Source: a bacterium UBP8_UBA817
GTDB taxonomy: Bacteria; Margulisbacteria; Marinamargulisbacteria; UBA817
Direction of reading: 5' to 3'
Length of the DNA: 18,085 nucleotides
Assembly: GCA_002296285.1 (NCBI GenBank)
Contig: DBHX01000036.1
Location: 1-18,085 of the forward strand
Part shown: positions 6,560 to 13,922 of the stretch, piece after piece
Layout: each line of letters begins with the position of its first letter
Position numbering within the stretch: the first letter of the stretch is position 1
The notes under the pieces: model-generated
Databases searched by the model: none
Seen by the model: the letters and a program-made list of their open reading frames with translations, nothing else
Told to the model about the DNA's origin: nothing
Position numbers and translations under genes: made by a program

Positions 6560-6910
6560 TTAAATAATGGGGGGTGCTTTTTTAGGAGGAGGTGGCAAAA
6601 TATCGATGCGAACCTCTTTTATAATTACTGGGGGGGCAACCCATTGATCCCGTTGGATGTTATTTGCGTTTAATGATTCATGGATCTGTGATATTAATTG
6701 CTGGAACGTTGCGTTAGAGATGGCGCCAGGGACGGTGTCGCCACATGCGGCATTGCGCAGGATGGGTGTGTGATTCTTTTCATGCGCGCATTCACAATTT
6801 GTTTCACAGCAACACAATGGTTGGAGTGTTTCCAGTTGATGGGCCATGACAGAGGCACTATTTAACCATAAAATAATCGATAAACATACTCCCAATACTA
6901 TTTTTTTCAC
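6560..6910 (-). CDS. Small exported Cys-rich protein, possible metal binder
   Basis: This 116-aa protein has a GTG start and a good signal peptide (MKKIVLGVCLSIILWLNSAS, cleavage after VMA at about residue 23). The mature N-terminus holds a compact cysteine/histidine cluster, CCCETNCECAHEKNH (about 33-47), then Cys56, then a proline-rich tail (ILPPPPKKAPP). The cluster resembles soft-metal binding sites; disulfides are the alternative. I do not recognise a named family. It is transcribed just ahead of the Met-rich outer-membrane protein, which strengthens a shared metal-related role. There is no clear Shine-Dalgarno; TGT-TAATAT lies 6 nt before the GTG, in keeping with the leaderless pattern of other genes here. 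Confidence 0.6.
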   Translation of the reverse strand: MKKIVLGVCLSIILWLNSASVMAHQLETLQPLCCCETNCECAHEKNHTPILRNAACGDTVPGAISNATFQQLISQIHESLNANNIQRDQWVAPPVIIKEVRIDILPPPPKKAPPII

Positions 6911-7007
6911 TTAAAAATATTAACAGGATATTCGTTGGGTGTCATGTGGGATAGACGGTGGACGCATGACTATGTTCAAATGTTTGTTCATTTTATAGAC
7001 TGTATGC

Positions 7008-7535
7008 ATGAAGCTTTTAATTTTATCGGATACTCATGGCAATTCTGACATGGTCACCCACATGCTTGGGATTGCTGATGGCATGGATCTGGTGGTTCAT
7101 TTGGGGGATGATTATCGCGATGCGTTACCATTGATGGATGCAAACATTGCGACCATTCGTGTTCCGGGGACATGGGGAAGGGAGTATCAGGATCCCATGA
7201 TTGAGAACCGTCGTTTTGAGGATTTTCTTGGGTGGCGATTTTTTTTGACCCATACCCCCACGGTGGATCCCCATGATATGCCCGATGATATGAACCCTGC
7301 TATGGTTATTCAGAACCAATGGTGCGATGTGGTTTGCCATGGCCATACCCATGCGCCCAAACTCATGATGGATGGTGGCGTATTAATCTTAAATCCGGGT
7401 CATTTAACGGCTAAATTTGATCGAGGCCATGCTGCATCGTATGCCATGGCCAAGGTCTCCGATACCGATTGTGAATTCACAATTCATGACCTTCAAACAG
7501 CCAAGGTTATTCAACAAATGAGGCTTCGTAAATAG
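7008..7535 (+). CDS. YfcE/MJ0936-like metallophosphoesterase
   Basis: This 175-aa protein of the calcineurin-like phosphoesterase family hydrolyses phosphodiesters using a two-metal centre. Visible motifs are DTHGN (residues 8-12), HLGDD (about 31-35), THTP (about 81-84), CHGHTHAP (about 110-117) and NPGH (about 129-132). The usual third motif, GN(C/H)(D/E), reads VPGTWGREY, so the bridging Asn looks replaced by Thr; a subfamily variant or altered metal site is possible. Length fits YfcE. It is divergent from the Cys-rich exported protein with 97 bp between. No Shine-Dalgarno is seen; TATAGACT lies just before ATG. It ends with TAG and is followed by tRNA-Ser. Confidence 0.8.
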   Translation: MKLLILSDTHGNSDMVTHMLGIADGMDLVVHLGDDYRDALPLMDANIATIRVPGTWGREYQDPMIENRRFEDFLGWRFFLTHTPTVDPHDMPDDMNPAMVIQNQWCDVVCHGHTHAPKLMMDGGVLILNPGHLTAKFDRGHAASYAMAKVSDTDCEFTIHDLQTAKVIQQMRLRK

Positions 7536-7602
7536 TGCGTTTGGTCTCTGATTTCCTACTGATTTGCAATCAAAAAAGATGGTGTTTGAGCGCGTCAAAT
7601 TC

Positions 7603-7631
7603 TTGTTTATCACCGTTTGAAATGATACACT
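7603..7631 (+). promoter_or_regulatory. Predicted promoter of tRNA-Ser
   Basis: TTGTTT (7603-7608), 17 bp, then TACACT (7626-7631) preceded by TGA (extended -10 form). The -10 ends 13 bp before the mature tRNA, leaving a short 5' leader. Confidence 0.5.
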
Positions 7632-7644
7632 AAATTAAATGTCT

Positions 7645-7735
7645 GGAGGAGTACCCAAGTGGCTGAAGGGGACGGTTTGCTAAATCGTTAGTGTTCGAAA
7701 GGGCAGCGTGGGTTCGAATCCCACCTCCTCCGCCA
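7645..7735 (+). tRNA. tRNA-Ser(GCU)
   Basis: The acceptor stem GGAGGAG (7645-7651) pairs with CTCCTCC (7725-7731), followed by discriminator G and an encoded CCA (7733-7735). The T arm GTGGGTTCGAATCCCAC is canonical. The anticodon GCT is at 7679-7681 inside the loop TTGCTAA, so it reads AGC/AGU serine codons. A long variable arm (GTGTTCGAAAGGGCAGC region) gives the 91-nt length typical of serine tRNAs. Confidence 0.96.
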
Positions 7736-7754
7736 GCATATACTAACGCGTGAT

Positions 7755-7777
7755 GATGGGCGATGTAGATACCCATT
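7755..7777 (+). terminator. Weak hairpin downstream of tRNA-Ser
   Basis: ATGGG (7756-7760) can pair with CCCAT (7772-7776), with a G-T pair extending it by one on each side. Only a broken T-run (TTTCATT) follows, so this is at best a weak terminator for the tRNA. Confidence 0.25.
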
Positions 7778-7891
7778 TCATTGCATTTAAAAATGTTTCA
7801 AATTCATTTAATCTTTACCTATAAAAAATATAATTTAATAAAATACTGAATTGTATTTTCTGTGGTGATATTAATTTATGAGGTGATTAAC

Positions 7892-8776
7892 ATGATGATG
7901 GCAAAACTGTGTGGACGAATTTCTCAAGTATTTGGACGATCTAAATTTTGTTCTACTGATTCGCCTTCATCTAGGGATAGCCCTGCTGAGGGTTCAGAGG
8001 CTTTGCGACCTGCGCCTCCTCAGGCGTGGGGAATTATCGTACCGGATGATCCTTTGACGGATTCAGAGCGTCGTGGAACGGGTTGTTTCGCTGTTGATTA
8101 GCATTTACGGACTCAGATTGTCTATACGGCACCTCTGTCTCCTGAATCCCCTCCCGAACCAAAAAAGCATGCGTTACTTGATGTCTCACAAAATGAAAAT
8201 AGTGTTCTTTTGGATGATTTGATGACCAATAATCCGGAAATCATTGATTGTGATTCTGAGAGTACTCATGTTATGCTTCAGGATCATTTGATTTCGTTAA
8301 CAACGGTGTTTGTTCCAAGGGAACCTGAGGATGTTGGTCCAGTGGATGCTGTAAGTATTGATGCCGATCTTGTTGATGTTGATACGGCTGAGCCGTCACT
8401 GCATGCCTGCTGGTCAATCTTTAATTCACTGAGTTTATTTAAAAATCTATTTTTTGATTCATGCATGCCTGTTTCACGAAGCGAAGTGCTGGAGGATATA
8501 ATCGAAGAAACGGCTGAACCAAGCCTTTCGCCGGATCAGATGGCGGTTGCTTTTTTTCCAAATAATGATCCAACAAAATCGATTTGTGTGATGCAACAAT
8601 CGACGTTTATGAGGCTTAAGAAACTTCAGTATAGTTCTGGGTATTCTTTACCCCAAGATCCACAAACTCAAGGGCTTATTGAGACGTATTATAATGTCAC
8701 TCGGAAAGGTGATAACGAATTTATCTTTAGAAAAGTCAGTATTTTTGAACAGCTTGATCATCAAATGAGAATTTGA
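7892..8776 (+). pseudogene. Unknown ORF interrupted by a single in-frame TAG (8099-8101)
   Basis: Two open stretches, 7892-8101 (69 aa) and 8102-8776, are in the same frame and separated only by one TAG, so they read as one protein of about 294 residues. The start ATG 7892 has GAGGTG 6 nt upstream and is preferred over the earlier in-frame codon at 7862. The N-terminal third is Ser/Pro-rich with a few Cys. The middle is strongly acidic (DAVSIDADLVDVDT). TAEPSL occurs twice. The C-terminus, PTKSICVMQQSTFMRLKKLQ through FIFRKVSIFEQLDHQMRI, looks folded. I recognise no family. TAG is a normal stop elsewhere in this window (sucD, YfcE, DUF393), so this is more likely a nonsense mutation than recoding. 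A second product could start at ATG 8210. Confidence 0.5.
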
Positions 8777-8799
8777 TCCTGGCTCAGCATGAAACGACT
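8768..8799 (+). other. 16S rRNA 5'-end-like sequence overlapping the ORF end
   Basis: AGAATTTGATCCTGGCTCAG (8768-8787) differs at one base from the universal start of bacterial 16S rRNA (AGAGTTTGATCCTGGCTCAG), and the next bases CATGAAACGACT still resemble GATGAACGCT. Similarity stops after ~30 nt, and no rRNA gene follows. The preceding ORF ends inside it (TGA 8774-8776). Confidence 0.6.
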
Positions 8800-8820
8800 G
8801 TTTAAATTAATGTTGCTAGA

Positions 8821-9039
8821 TTACGATTCTATATTGATTTGACCTCTAAAGTAGGCGTCAGTTTTTTCTGAACCATGTAACGTGTTGTTGGGGGATGTTT
8901 TGTTTTTTGATGTTTTTTTTCCCGGGAATGTGATGGGAACTTCGCGTGTTTTAACCACTTTTTTTCGGTTTTTTAAGTCTTCTTTTAATTGGGCTGACTC
9001 TTTTTTCCAACGTTGTTTATCTTCAGGACTCGTCATCAT
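8821..9039 (-). CDS. Small lysine-rich protein, unknown
   Basis: This 72-aa basic, hydrophilic protein starts MMTSPEDKQRWKKESAQLKE and has many Lys, Arg, Thr and Ser and no hydrophobic core. The first ~30 residues could form a charged helix; the rest is probably disordered. It begins 17 bp before the end of the upstream 104-aa gene in another frame, with no Shine-Dalgarno of its own, so translation would rely on coupling. Function unknown; small basic proteins like this are common in mobile or accessory regions. Confidence 0.45.
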   Translation of the reverse strand: MMTSPEDKQRWKKESAQLKEDLKNRKKVVKTREVPITFPGKKTSKNKTSPNNTLHGSEKTDAYFRGQINIES

Positions 9040-9337
9040 CTAAGTGTAGAAAATGAAGGAGTTTTTGTCGATTCTCATCATTCATTTGATCACAAAAATT
9101 GTCAAAACGTTCGGGGTGTATTTCACGCCATTCGGTCAGGGTTTGCTTATGAACCGGGTTGAGTTTTCCAATGAGTGCCATTTTTTGGATGTGTTTAAGT
9201 TCATCAGTAAATAAATCGTCGATTGTTACTCTACGAGATAGTTCTTCCTCAAATTCTTCTCTAAATAATTCGGCTTGTTTGTTATGGTATTTTTCAAAGG
9301 ATATATCGTTGTTATATACTTTTCTTTCTTTTTTCAT
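9023..9337 (-). CDS. Small charged helical protein, unknown
   Basis: This is a 104-aa protein beginning MKKERKVYNNDISFEKYHNK, predicted mostly helical, with an acidic EEFEEEL stretch and an acidic end (HLDDDES). No signal or membrane segment, and no recognised family. A strong AAGGGGAAT Shine-Dalgarno lies 6 nt before ATG (AGGGG at 9348-9344), so it follows the accessory-gene pattern rather than the leaderless one. It overlaps the 72-aa gene downstream by 17 bp and probably forms a two-gene unit with it. Confidence 0.6.
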   Translation of the reverse strand: MKKERKVYNNDISFEKYHNKQAELFREEFEEELSRRVTIDDLFTDELKHIQKMALIGKLNPVHKQTLTEWREIHPERFDNFCDQMNDENRQKLLHFLHLDDDES

Positions 9338-9423
9338 TAAATTCCCCTTATATTTTATATGCCTAATTTATACCCAAAAATTATCAATCATAAACAGGAC
9401 TTTTTTCGGTGTATGATTAAAGT

Positions 9424-9923
9424 ATGCGTTCTCTTCGAATGGGTTATTTATGGTCCTATTATTGGTTCCTTTGCTTATGTTTCGGCATTCCATTGAATCC
9501 TTTATATTAACCCAGCGAGTCAATCATCAATATGAAATTTCACGTTCGATGGCTTCAGTTTCGAAATTTAAAAGTTGTGGAAAAGTAAATGAATTCTCAT
9601 TGGATCAAACGAAGCGACGGTTTGCCCATGATCCTACATTGCTGACCATGTTGGAATACGCAAAAAATTTAATTTACAATGGGCGATTGGATGAGGGCAT
9701 CGCCTTATTATCAGAGGATCATGGGTTTAATGTTGATTTATCGGACCATTTCAGCGGGTGGAAGCTTTGGCGGGTCACCGTTTCAGCAAACCATTGCATT
9801 TTCATTTGACGAATTATTGCAGATCGATATTTATGGCCATCGGGCATTAAGCAATCCTTCAATCAGTTGCTGATCAAGGCCGTCTATCAAATAAATGAGG
9901 ATGGAAATATCAAACGTCTCTGA
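9424..9923 (+). pseudogene. Frameshifted gene for a membrane-anchored protein, unknown
   Basis: Reading frames change at least twice. The probable start is ATG 9424 (TATGAT 6 nt upstream), whose frame runs only 28 codons to a TAA at 9508. The main frame starts about 9450 with a hydrophobic anchor (LFMVLLLVPLLMF), then LLTMLEYAKNLIYNGRLDEG and reaches a stop at 9807-9809. Around 9755-9845 another frame reads GGSFGGSPFQQTIAFSFDEL, and after it the first frame resumes with SFNQLLIKAVYQINEDGNIK to TGA 9921. Joined, these give one protein of about 160 residues with an N-terminal anchor, so the gene is decayed (or the sequence has indel errors). Family not recognised. Confidence 0.5.
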
Positions 9924-9927
9924 CAAT

Positions 9928-9957
9928 AAAAAGCCACACAATCTGTGTGGCTTTTTT
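9928..9957. terminator. Rho-independent terminator, bidirectional
   Basis: GCCACACA (9933-9940) pairs perfectly with TGTGTGGC (9944-9951) around a 3-nt loop. T6 follows and a matching A-run precedes, so it can work on both strands. It lies between the rightward pseudogene (ends 9923) and the leftward sucC-sucD operon (ends 9979), and serves sucD. Confidence 0.92.
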
Positions 9958-9978
9958 GTTATCTAAACGTTTTAATTC

Positions 9979-10866
9979 CTAGGCCGTGGTTGTTTTTAGT
10001 GCGTTGGCAACGGTTTGACCAATATCCGCAGGGGAATCCACAACATGAACACCACATGCTTTCATGACTTTTTTCTTTGCATCTGCAGATTCATCCGCGC
10101 CAGATACAATGGCCCCAGCATGACCCATGCGTCGCCCTGGAGGGGCTGTTTGACCAGCAATAAACCCAATCACAGGTTTTTTTACATTCTCTTTAATGTA
10201 TTCAGCGGCTTCAATTTCCATGGACCCACCAATCTCACCGATCATAATGATGGCGTCTGTGTCTGGATCATTTTCAAACAGTTCTAATAAGTCTACCATT
10301 TTGGTTCCAATGATGGGATCGCCACCAATGCCAACGCATGTGGATTGTCCCAATCCGGCTTGGCACAATTGATGCACGGCTTCATAGGTCAGAGTTCCAG
10401 ATTTGGAAATAACGCCAATACGTCCAGGTTGAGCAATAAAACCTGGCATAATACCGACTTTTGCTTCACCTGGGGTAAGTAAACCTGGGCAGTTTGGCCC
10501 AATGAGTCGAGATGTTTTATTTTCTAGAGCACTGTAAACCCGTGCCATGTCTTGAACTGGGATGCCTTCTGTAATGCATACAATCAATTCAATCCCCGCA
10601 TCGGCTGCTTCAAGAATGGCGTCAGCGGCAAAGGCTGGGGGAACAAAAATAAGAGATACATTGGCACCGGTTGTTTTTCGGGCCTCTTCACATGTGTTAA
10701 ATACCGGTAAGTTGGCATCTAAAACGGTTTGTCCACCTTTACCTGGGGTGACACCACCCACCACATTTTTCCCGTAATCGAAGCACTGTTCAGCATGGAA
10801 TGATCCCTCAGAACCTGTAATTCCCTGAACAATAATTTTTGAGTCTTTATTGATTAATATTGCCAT
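9979..10866 (-). CDS. sucD: Succinyl-CoA ligase (ADP-forming) subunit alpha
   Basis: With SucC it makes succinate and ATP/GTP from succinyl-CoA in the TCA cycle (reversible). The 295-aa protein has full family length. The N-terminal CoA-binding Rossmann domain shows VQGITGSEGSFHAEQ and GVTPGKGG (38-45); GPNCPG (123-128) follows, and the phospho-histidine loop RRMGHAGAIVSG places the catalytic His at 249. It starts with a TAATG overlap on the sucC stop and a strong GGAGG Shine-Dalgarno (10877-10873), so the two subunits are translationally coupled. It ends with TAG, followed by a strong terminator. Confidence 0.97.
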   Translation of the reverse strand: MAILINKDSKIIVQGITGSEGSFHAEQCFDYGKNVVGGVTPGKGGQTVLDANLPVFNTCEEARKTTGANVSLIFVPPAFAADAILEAADAGIELIVCITEGIPVQDMARVYSALENKTSRLIGPNCPGLLTPGEAKVGIMPGFIAQPGRIGVISKSGTLTYEAVHQLCQAGLGQSTCVGIGGDPIIGTKMVDLLELFENDPDTDAIIMIGEIGGSMEIEAAEYIKENVKKPVIGFIAGQTAPPGRRMGHAGAIVSGADESADAKKKVMKACGVHVVDSPADIGQTVANALKTTTA

Positions 10867-12047
10867 TAGTTTCCTCCAGTTGCTGCGATAACGACTTTTT
10901 CAGCGGCATCCGCCAATGAGGTCGCTGGAATAATGTCTAAATCCGCATTACCAAGCAAATCCTTGGCAATCTCAGCATTGGTTCCTTCCAAGCGAACAAC
11001 GACCGGAACATTTAAATCCAAATCTTTTACGGCTTCGATGATACCATTGGCCACGCGATCACATCGGACAATCCCACCAAAAATATTGATCAGGACGGCT
11101 TTGACATTGCTGTCAGATAAAATGATCTTAAATCCATTTTTTACGGTTTCAACATTTGCGCCACCACCAACGTCTAAGAAGTTGGCTGGATCGCCACCTT
11201 GCAACTTGATAATGTCCATGGTTGCCATGGCCAAACCTGCGCCATTGACCATGCACCCAACATTACCGTCGAGTTTAATGTAATTTAAGTGATATTTGCC
11301 AGCTTCGACCTCTGTTGGATCTTCTTCTGCCAAATCTCTCATGTCCACCACATCTTTTTGTCGATACAAGGCATTTGAATCAAAATTGAACTTTGCATCC
11401 AGTGCGATGAGTTGATTTTGTTCAGTGACAATCAATGGATTGATTTCTGCAATTGACGCATCGGTTTCGGTATAGCATTTGTACAAGTTAATGAACAATG
11501 GAATGGCTTGCTTGATAATGTCCTTATCAAGACCCAACCCAAATGCCAGTTGACGGGCTTGGTACGCTTGAAGCCCGATGGTTGGATCCACCCAAACTTT
11601 AATGATTTTTTCGGGTGTTTTCTCAGCGACTTCTTCGATTTCAACGCCACCTTCGGTGGATGCCATAATGACGTCTTGCCCCTTGGCGCGATCCAATGTA
11701 ATGGCTAGATAGTATTCTTTGGCAATATCCAAGGCTTCCGCTACCATTATTTTTTGTACCTTTTGGCCTTCTTCGCTGGTTTGATGGGTGATCAGTTGCA
11801 TGCCTAAAATGGCTTTGGCCGCTTCAATGGCTTTGTCTTTGGTTGGGCAAAATTTCACCCCGCCACCTTTGCCACGTCCGCCGGCATGAATTTGTGCTTT
11901 AATTACAAACTGCTTTGCATTGAATTGTGTTGAAACTGAATTTATGGCCGACTCAATCTGATTTTCCGATTCGCAGACAACACCATCTTGAATTGGAATT
12001 CTGTATTTTTTTAAAAGTTCCTTTGCTTGATATTCGTGAATTTTCAT
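10866..12047 (-). CDS. sucC: Succinyl-CoA ligase (ADP-forming) subunit beta
   Basis: This is the nucleotide- and succinate-binding subunit of succinyl-CoA ligase, 393 aa. The N-terminal ATP-grasp domain begins MKIHEYQAKELLKKYRIPIQ and has GGRGKGGGVKF at about 57-67. The C-terminal ligase domain shows NGAGLAMATMDIIK, LDVGGGAN and NIFGGIVRCD, all canonical. Its TAA overlaps the sucD ATG by one base. The start has no Shine-Dalgarno but lies 6 nt after a TATACT box with TTGAAC at 17-bp spacing, so a leaderless mRNA is predicted. Confidence 0.97.
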   Translation of the reverse strand: MKIHEYQAKELLKKYRIPIQDGVVCESENQIESAINSVSTQFNAKQFVIKAQIHAGGRGKGGGVKFCPTKDKAIEAAKAILGMQLITHQTSEEGQKVQKIMVAEALDIAKEYYLAITLDRAKGQDVIMASTEGGVEIEEVAEKTPEKIIKVWVDPTIGLQAYQARQLAFGLGLDKDIIKQAIPLFINLYKCYTETDASIAEINPLIVTEQNQLIALDAKFNFDSNALYRQKDVVDMRDLAEEDPTEVEAGKYHLNYIKLDGNVGCMVNGAGLAMATMDIIKLQGGDPANFLDVGGGANVETVKNGFKIILSDSNVKAVLINIFGGIVRCDRVANGIIEAVKDLDLNVPVVVRLEGTNAEIAKDLLGNADLDIIPATSLADAAEKVVIAATGGN

Positions 12048-12053
12048 ACCGTA

Positions 12054-12082
12054 AGTATAGCGAATCTTAGACTCAAGTTCAA
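12054..12082 (-). promoter_or_regulatory. sucCD promoter, predicted leaderless
   Basis: On the minus strand TTGAAC (12082-12077), an exact 17-bp spacer and TATACT (12059-12054) form a near-consensus sigma-70 promoter. Only 6 nt (TACGGT) separate the -10 from the ATG at 12047, so the expected +1 is at or next to the start codon. Confidence 0.7.
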
Positions 12083-12146
12083 TTCCTTAAATCGATGCAA
12101 TTAAATTAATTTTATTTTGTGATTGGTTGAGTGATAATCTAAAAGC

Positions 12147-13299
12147 ATGGTATCACGAAAAACAGTGGCTCTTCATCGCCATCCAGATTGTTTTCCTCCA
12201 CCGAGTGAATTTTATGCCGATTTATTTGTAAAACTCAATTCCTTTTTAATGGTTGTGTTTCCAGTGAATTCGATTTTTCGTTCATAGATGGGGATACTTG
12301 GCCGCTAGTTCCGGTTCAAACATTATTTAATCTATGTTTTGCCAAATTGCTGTATTCCGTTGACTCCTCAACTAAATTTACTTTAATTAACGGGAATGAA
12401 TCCTGAGGAATTGGTCCTTCTGACGTGGAGATGGGTGGGGTGAATCAAGTGTTTTTTCCCAATGAGTTCATGGCCAAATTTCCGAATTTTCATCCCCGTA
12501 TCTTCTTTATTTTTTTGGGACTATTCATTCCTGTTAGCTTATGGGGGATTCCCAAGGGCATTGATGCCTTGGTTCTAATTGAAAACGATATTTTTCCCGA
12601 AAAAGCATTTTGTGTATCTGGATCAACATGCACTTCTGAAGAGCATCAAAATGTGATTCGTTGGTGGACTCAAATTGTGATGGGGCTTTTGTTGATGATG
12701 TGGAATCGTATGTCATCGCATCGAATTAGAGATATTATTGTTCATTTGACGCCAAGAATTTCGACTCAGGCGTGTCGGGATCTTCCAACATACCGAGGAA
12801 ATGTTATTAATTTGACGGTACAAAAGGGCATTAATTCCATCATGTCGGCGGGGCTCATTGCTTTTTTTATAATGGCAAAATACTGGATGCCGGAATTGCT
12901 AGACTGGATTCGTCGAAAAGCAATGCGCCGCTTTTGTTCAATGATATTGGTGTTTTTAAGAATGCATTGCCGTTTTTTTATTTGGCGATATCCAACATCA
13001 ATTTGAACGGCATTTTTCCGTAGGGGAACTGGGTGTGGGGGCTCCATCAAAAAATCAATAATAAGTATAGGTCCATAGCTAAAGTTGAAGATACGGGTCG
13101 TCATATTGCGTATCTCACTACGTTTAAGTTATTGGCCTCAACCATGGTATGGGTTAATATGATTGATCGGACACTCTTTACCTCATACGATAATCAGCCG
13201 TCTCGTGTTGATATGAAGTATGTGAATACGGTTGTATTTTCCATTTTTTTAGTCCACCAGTTTTTATTTTGGTTTTTGATAAAACCACATGATTATTAA
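12147..13299 (+). pseudogene. Decayed gene for a multi-pass membrane protein, unknown
   Basis: A single coding trace of about 380 codons runs through broken frames. It starts at ATG 12147 (MVSRKTVALHRHPDCF; TGA-TAATCT 6 nt upstream) and this frame ends at TAG 12285. Another frame takes over at about 12245 with DFSFIDGDTWPLVPVQTLFN, meets TGA at 12404, and continues as the longest piece (12425-13006) with membrane segments such as RIFFIFLGLFIPVSLWG and IMSAGLIAFFIMAKYW. Near 12905 the frame shifts to one reading SNAPLLFNDIGVFKNALPFF, crosses TAG at 13021 and continues to 13299 with VVFSIFLVHQFLFWFLI. Two frameshifts and two internal stops make this a pseudogene. I do not recognise the family. 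Confidence 0.6.
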
Positions 13300-13312
13300 C
13301 ATTGCTTCTGCA

Positions 13313-13855
13313 TTAAATGGTCCAGTCAGGATTAAAGTTTTGAGGGTTTTTGGGCGAAATTTGTTGGTAAAATTCTTGAATTTTTATGCAATCCTCTTTG
13401 ATGTTTCCGGACGGGTAGAGTATGTGGTCAATGCCAATTCTTTTTGATGCGTAATCGATGTATGCCACAGATATTGGCAGCTGAGCTTCGTGTGCGATGG
13501 TGTAAAAGCCACTTTTCCATTTCTCAATCCGTGATCGGGTGCCTTCCGGTGTGAAAATAATGTGTCCTTCGTTCATGGTTTTAAATTGGGTGATGATTTG
13601 TTGGGTAAGTCCGCTGGATTTTGATCGATCAATAAAAATGGCTCCCAATCGTTGCAATTGTTTCCCAATGATGGGTTTGTCCCATTCTTTTTTGATGATG
13701 AATCGAAATTTGATGCCTGTACTGAGTGCCGCCATAATGCCTAAAATAAAGTCCCAGTTGCTGGTATGAGGGGCTTCGATAATGACACTTTTTTTAATGG
13801 TTTTGATGGCATCAATATTAACCGACCAACCAAAAATGTTGAGTAACCAATGCAT
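13313..13855 (-). CDS. Small PlsC-type acyltransferase
   Basis: This 180-aa member of the 1-acyl-glycerol-3-phosphate acyltransferase superfamily transfers fatty acyl groups to lysophospholipid-type acceptors at the membrane. It has the catalytic HX4D motif as HTSNWD (His30, Asp35), the substrate-binding FTPEGTRS (101-108) and the middle motif GAIFIDRS (71-78). It is short and lacks the long N-terminal membrane part of PlsC, matching the small 'APHTSNWDF' subfamily, whose acceptor is generally unknown; lipid A or phospholipid work is possible. A TACAAT box lies 7 nt before ATG and there is no Shine-Dalgarno. It is divergent from the DUF393 gene, 67 bp apart. Confidence 0.85.
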   Translation of the reverse strand: MHWLLNIFGWSVNIDAIKTIKKSVIIEAPHTSNWDFILGIMAALSTGIKFRFIIKKEWDKPIIGKQLQRLGAIFIDRSKSSGLTQQIITQFKTMNEGHIIFTPEGTRSRIEKWKSGFYTIAHEAQLPISVAYIDYASKRIGIDHILYPSGNIKEDCIKIQEFYQQISPKNPQNFNPDWTI

Positions 13856-13862
13856 GGTTGGT

Positions 13863-13892
13863 ATTGTACCTCATGCATTGTCTTGGTGAGAA
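13863..13892 (-). promoter_or_regulatory. Acyltransferase promoter, predicted leaderless
   Basis: Minus strand TTCTCA (13892-13887), 18 bp, TACAAT (13868-13863), then 7 nt (ACCAACC) to the ATG at 13855. It lies back to back with the promoter of the divergent DUF393 gene. Confidence 0.5.
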
Positions 13893-13906
13893 GCGTCCAT
13901 CATTTA

Positions 13907-13915
13907 TGGTAATCT
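13907..13915 (+). promoter_or_regulatory. Extended -10 of DUF393 gene, predicted leaderless
   Basis: TGG-TAATCT (13907-13915) is followed by 7 nt (GAAGATT) and the ATG at 13923. No good -35 is seen at usual spacing. Confidence 0.4.
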
Positions 13916-13922
13916 GAAGATT

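Noticed and set aside
7736..9960. Phage-type att duplication of the tRNA-Ser 3' end
   Set aside because: No copy of the T-arm/acceptor sequence was found downstream, and there is no integrase gene in the window.
8099..13023. TAG reassigned to an amino acid (in-frame TAG at 8099 and 13021)
   Set aside because: TAG is the ordinary stop of sucD, the DRTGG gene, the phosphoesterase, the DUF393 gene and the lipoprotein, and the second TAG lies in a gene that also has frameshifts and a TGA.
12766..13104. Minus-strand 112-aa ORF across the decayed membrane gene
   Set aside because: The plus strand shows the real coding trace with hydrophobic helices; the minus frame has no family features and no start signal I could see.
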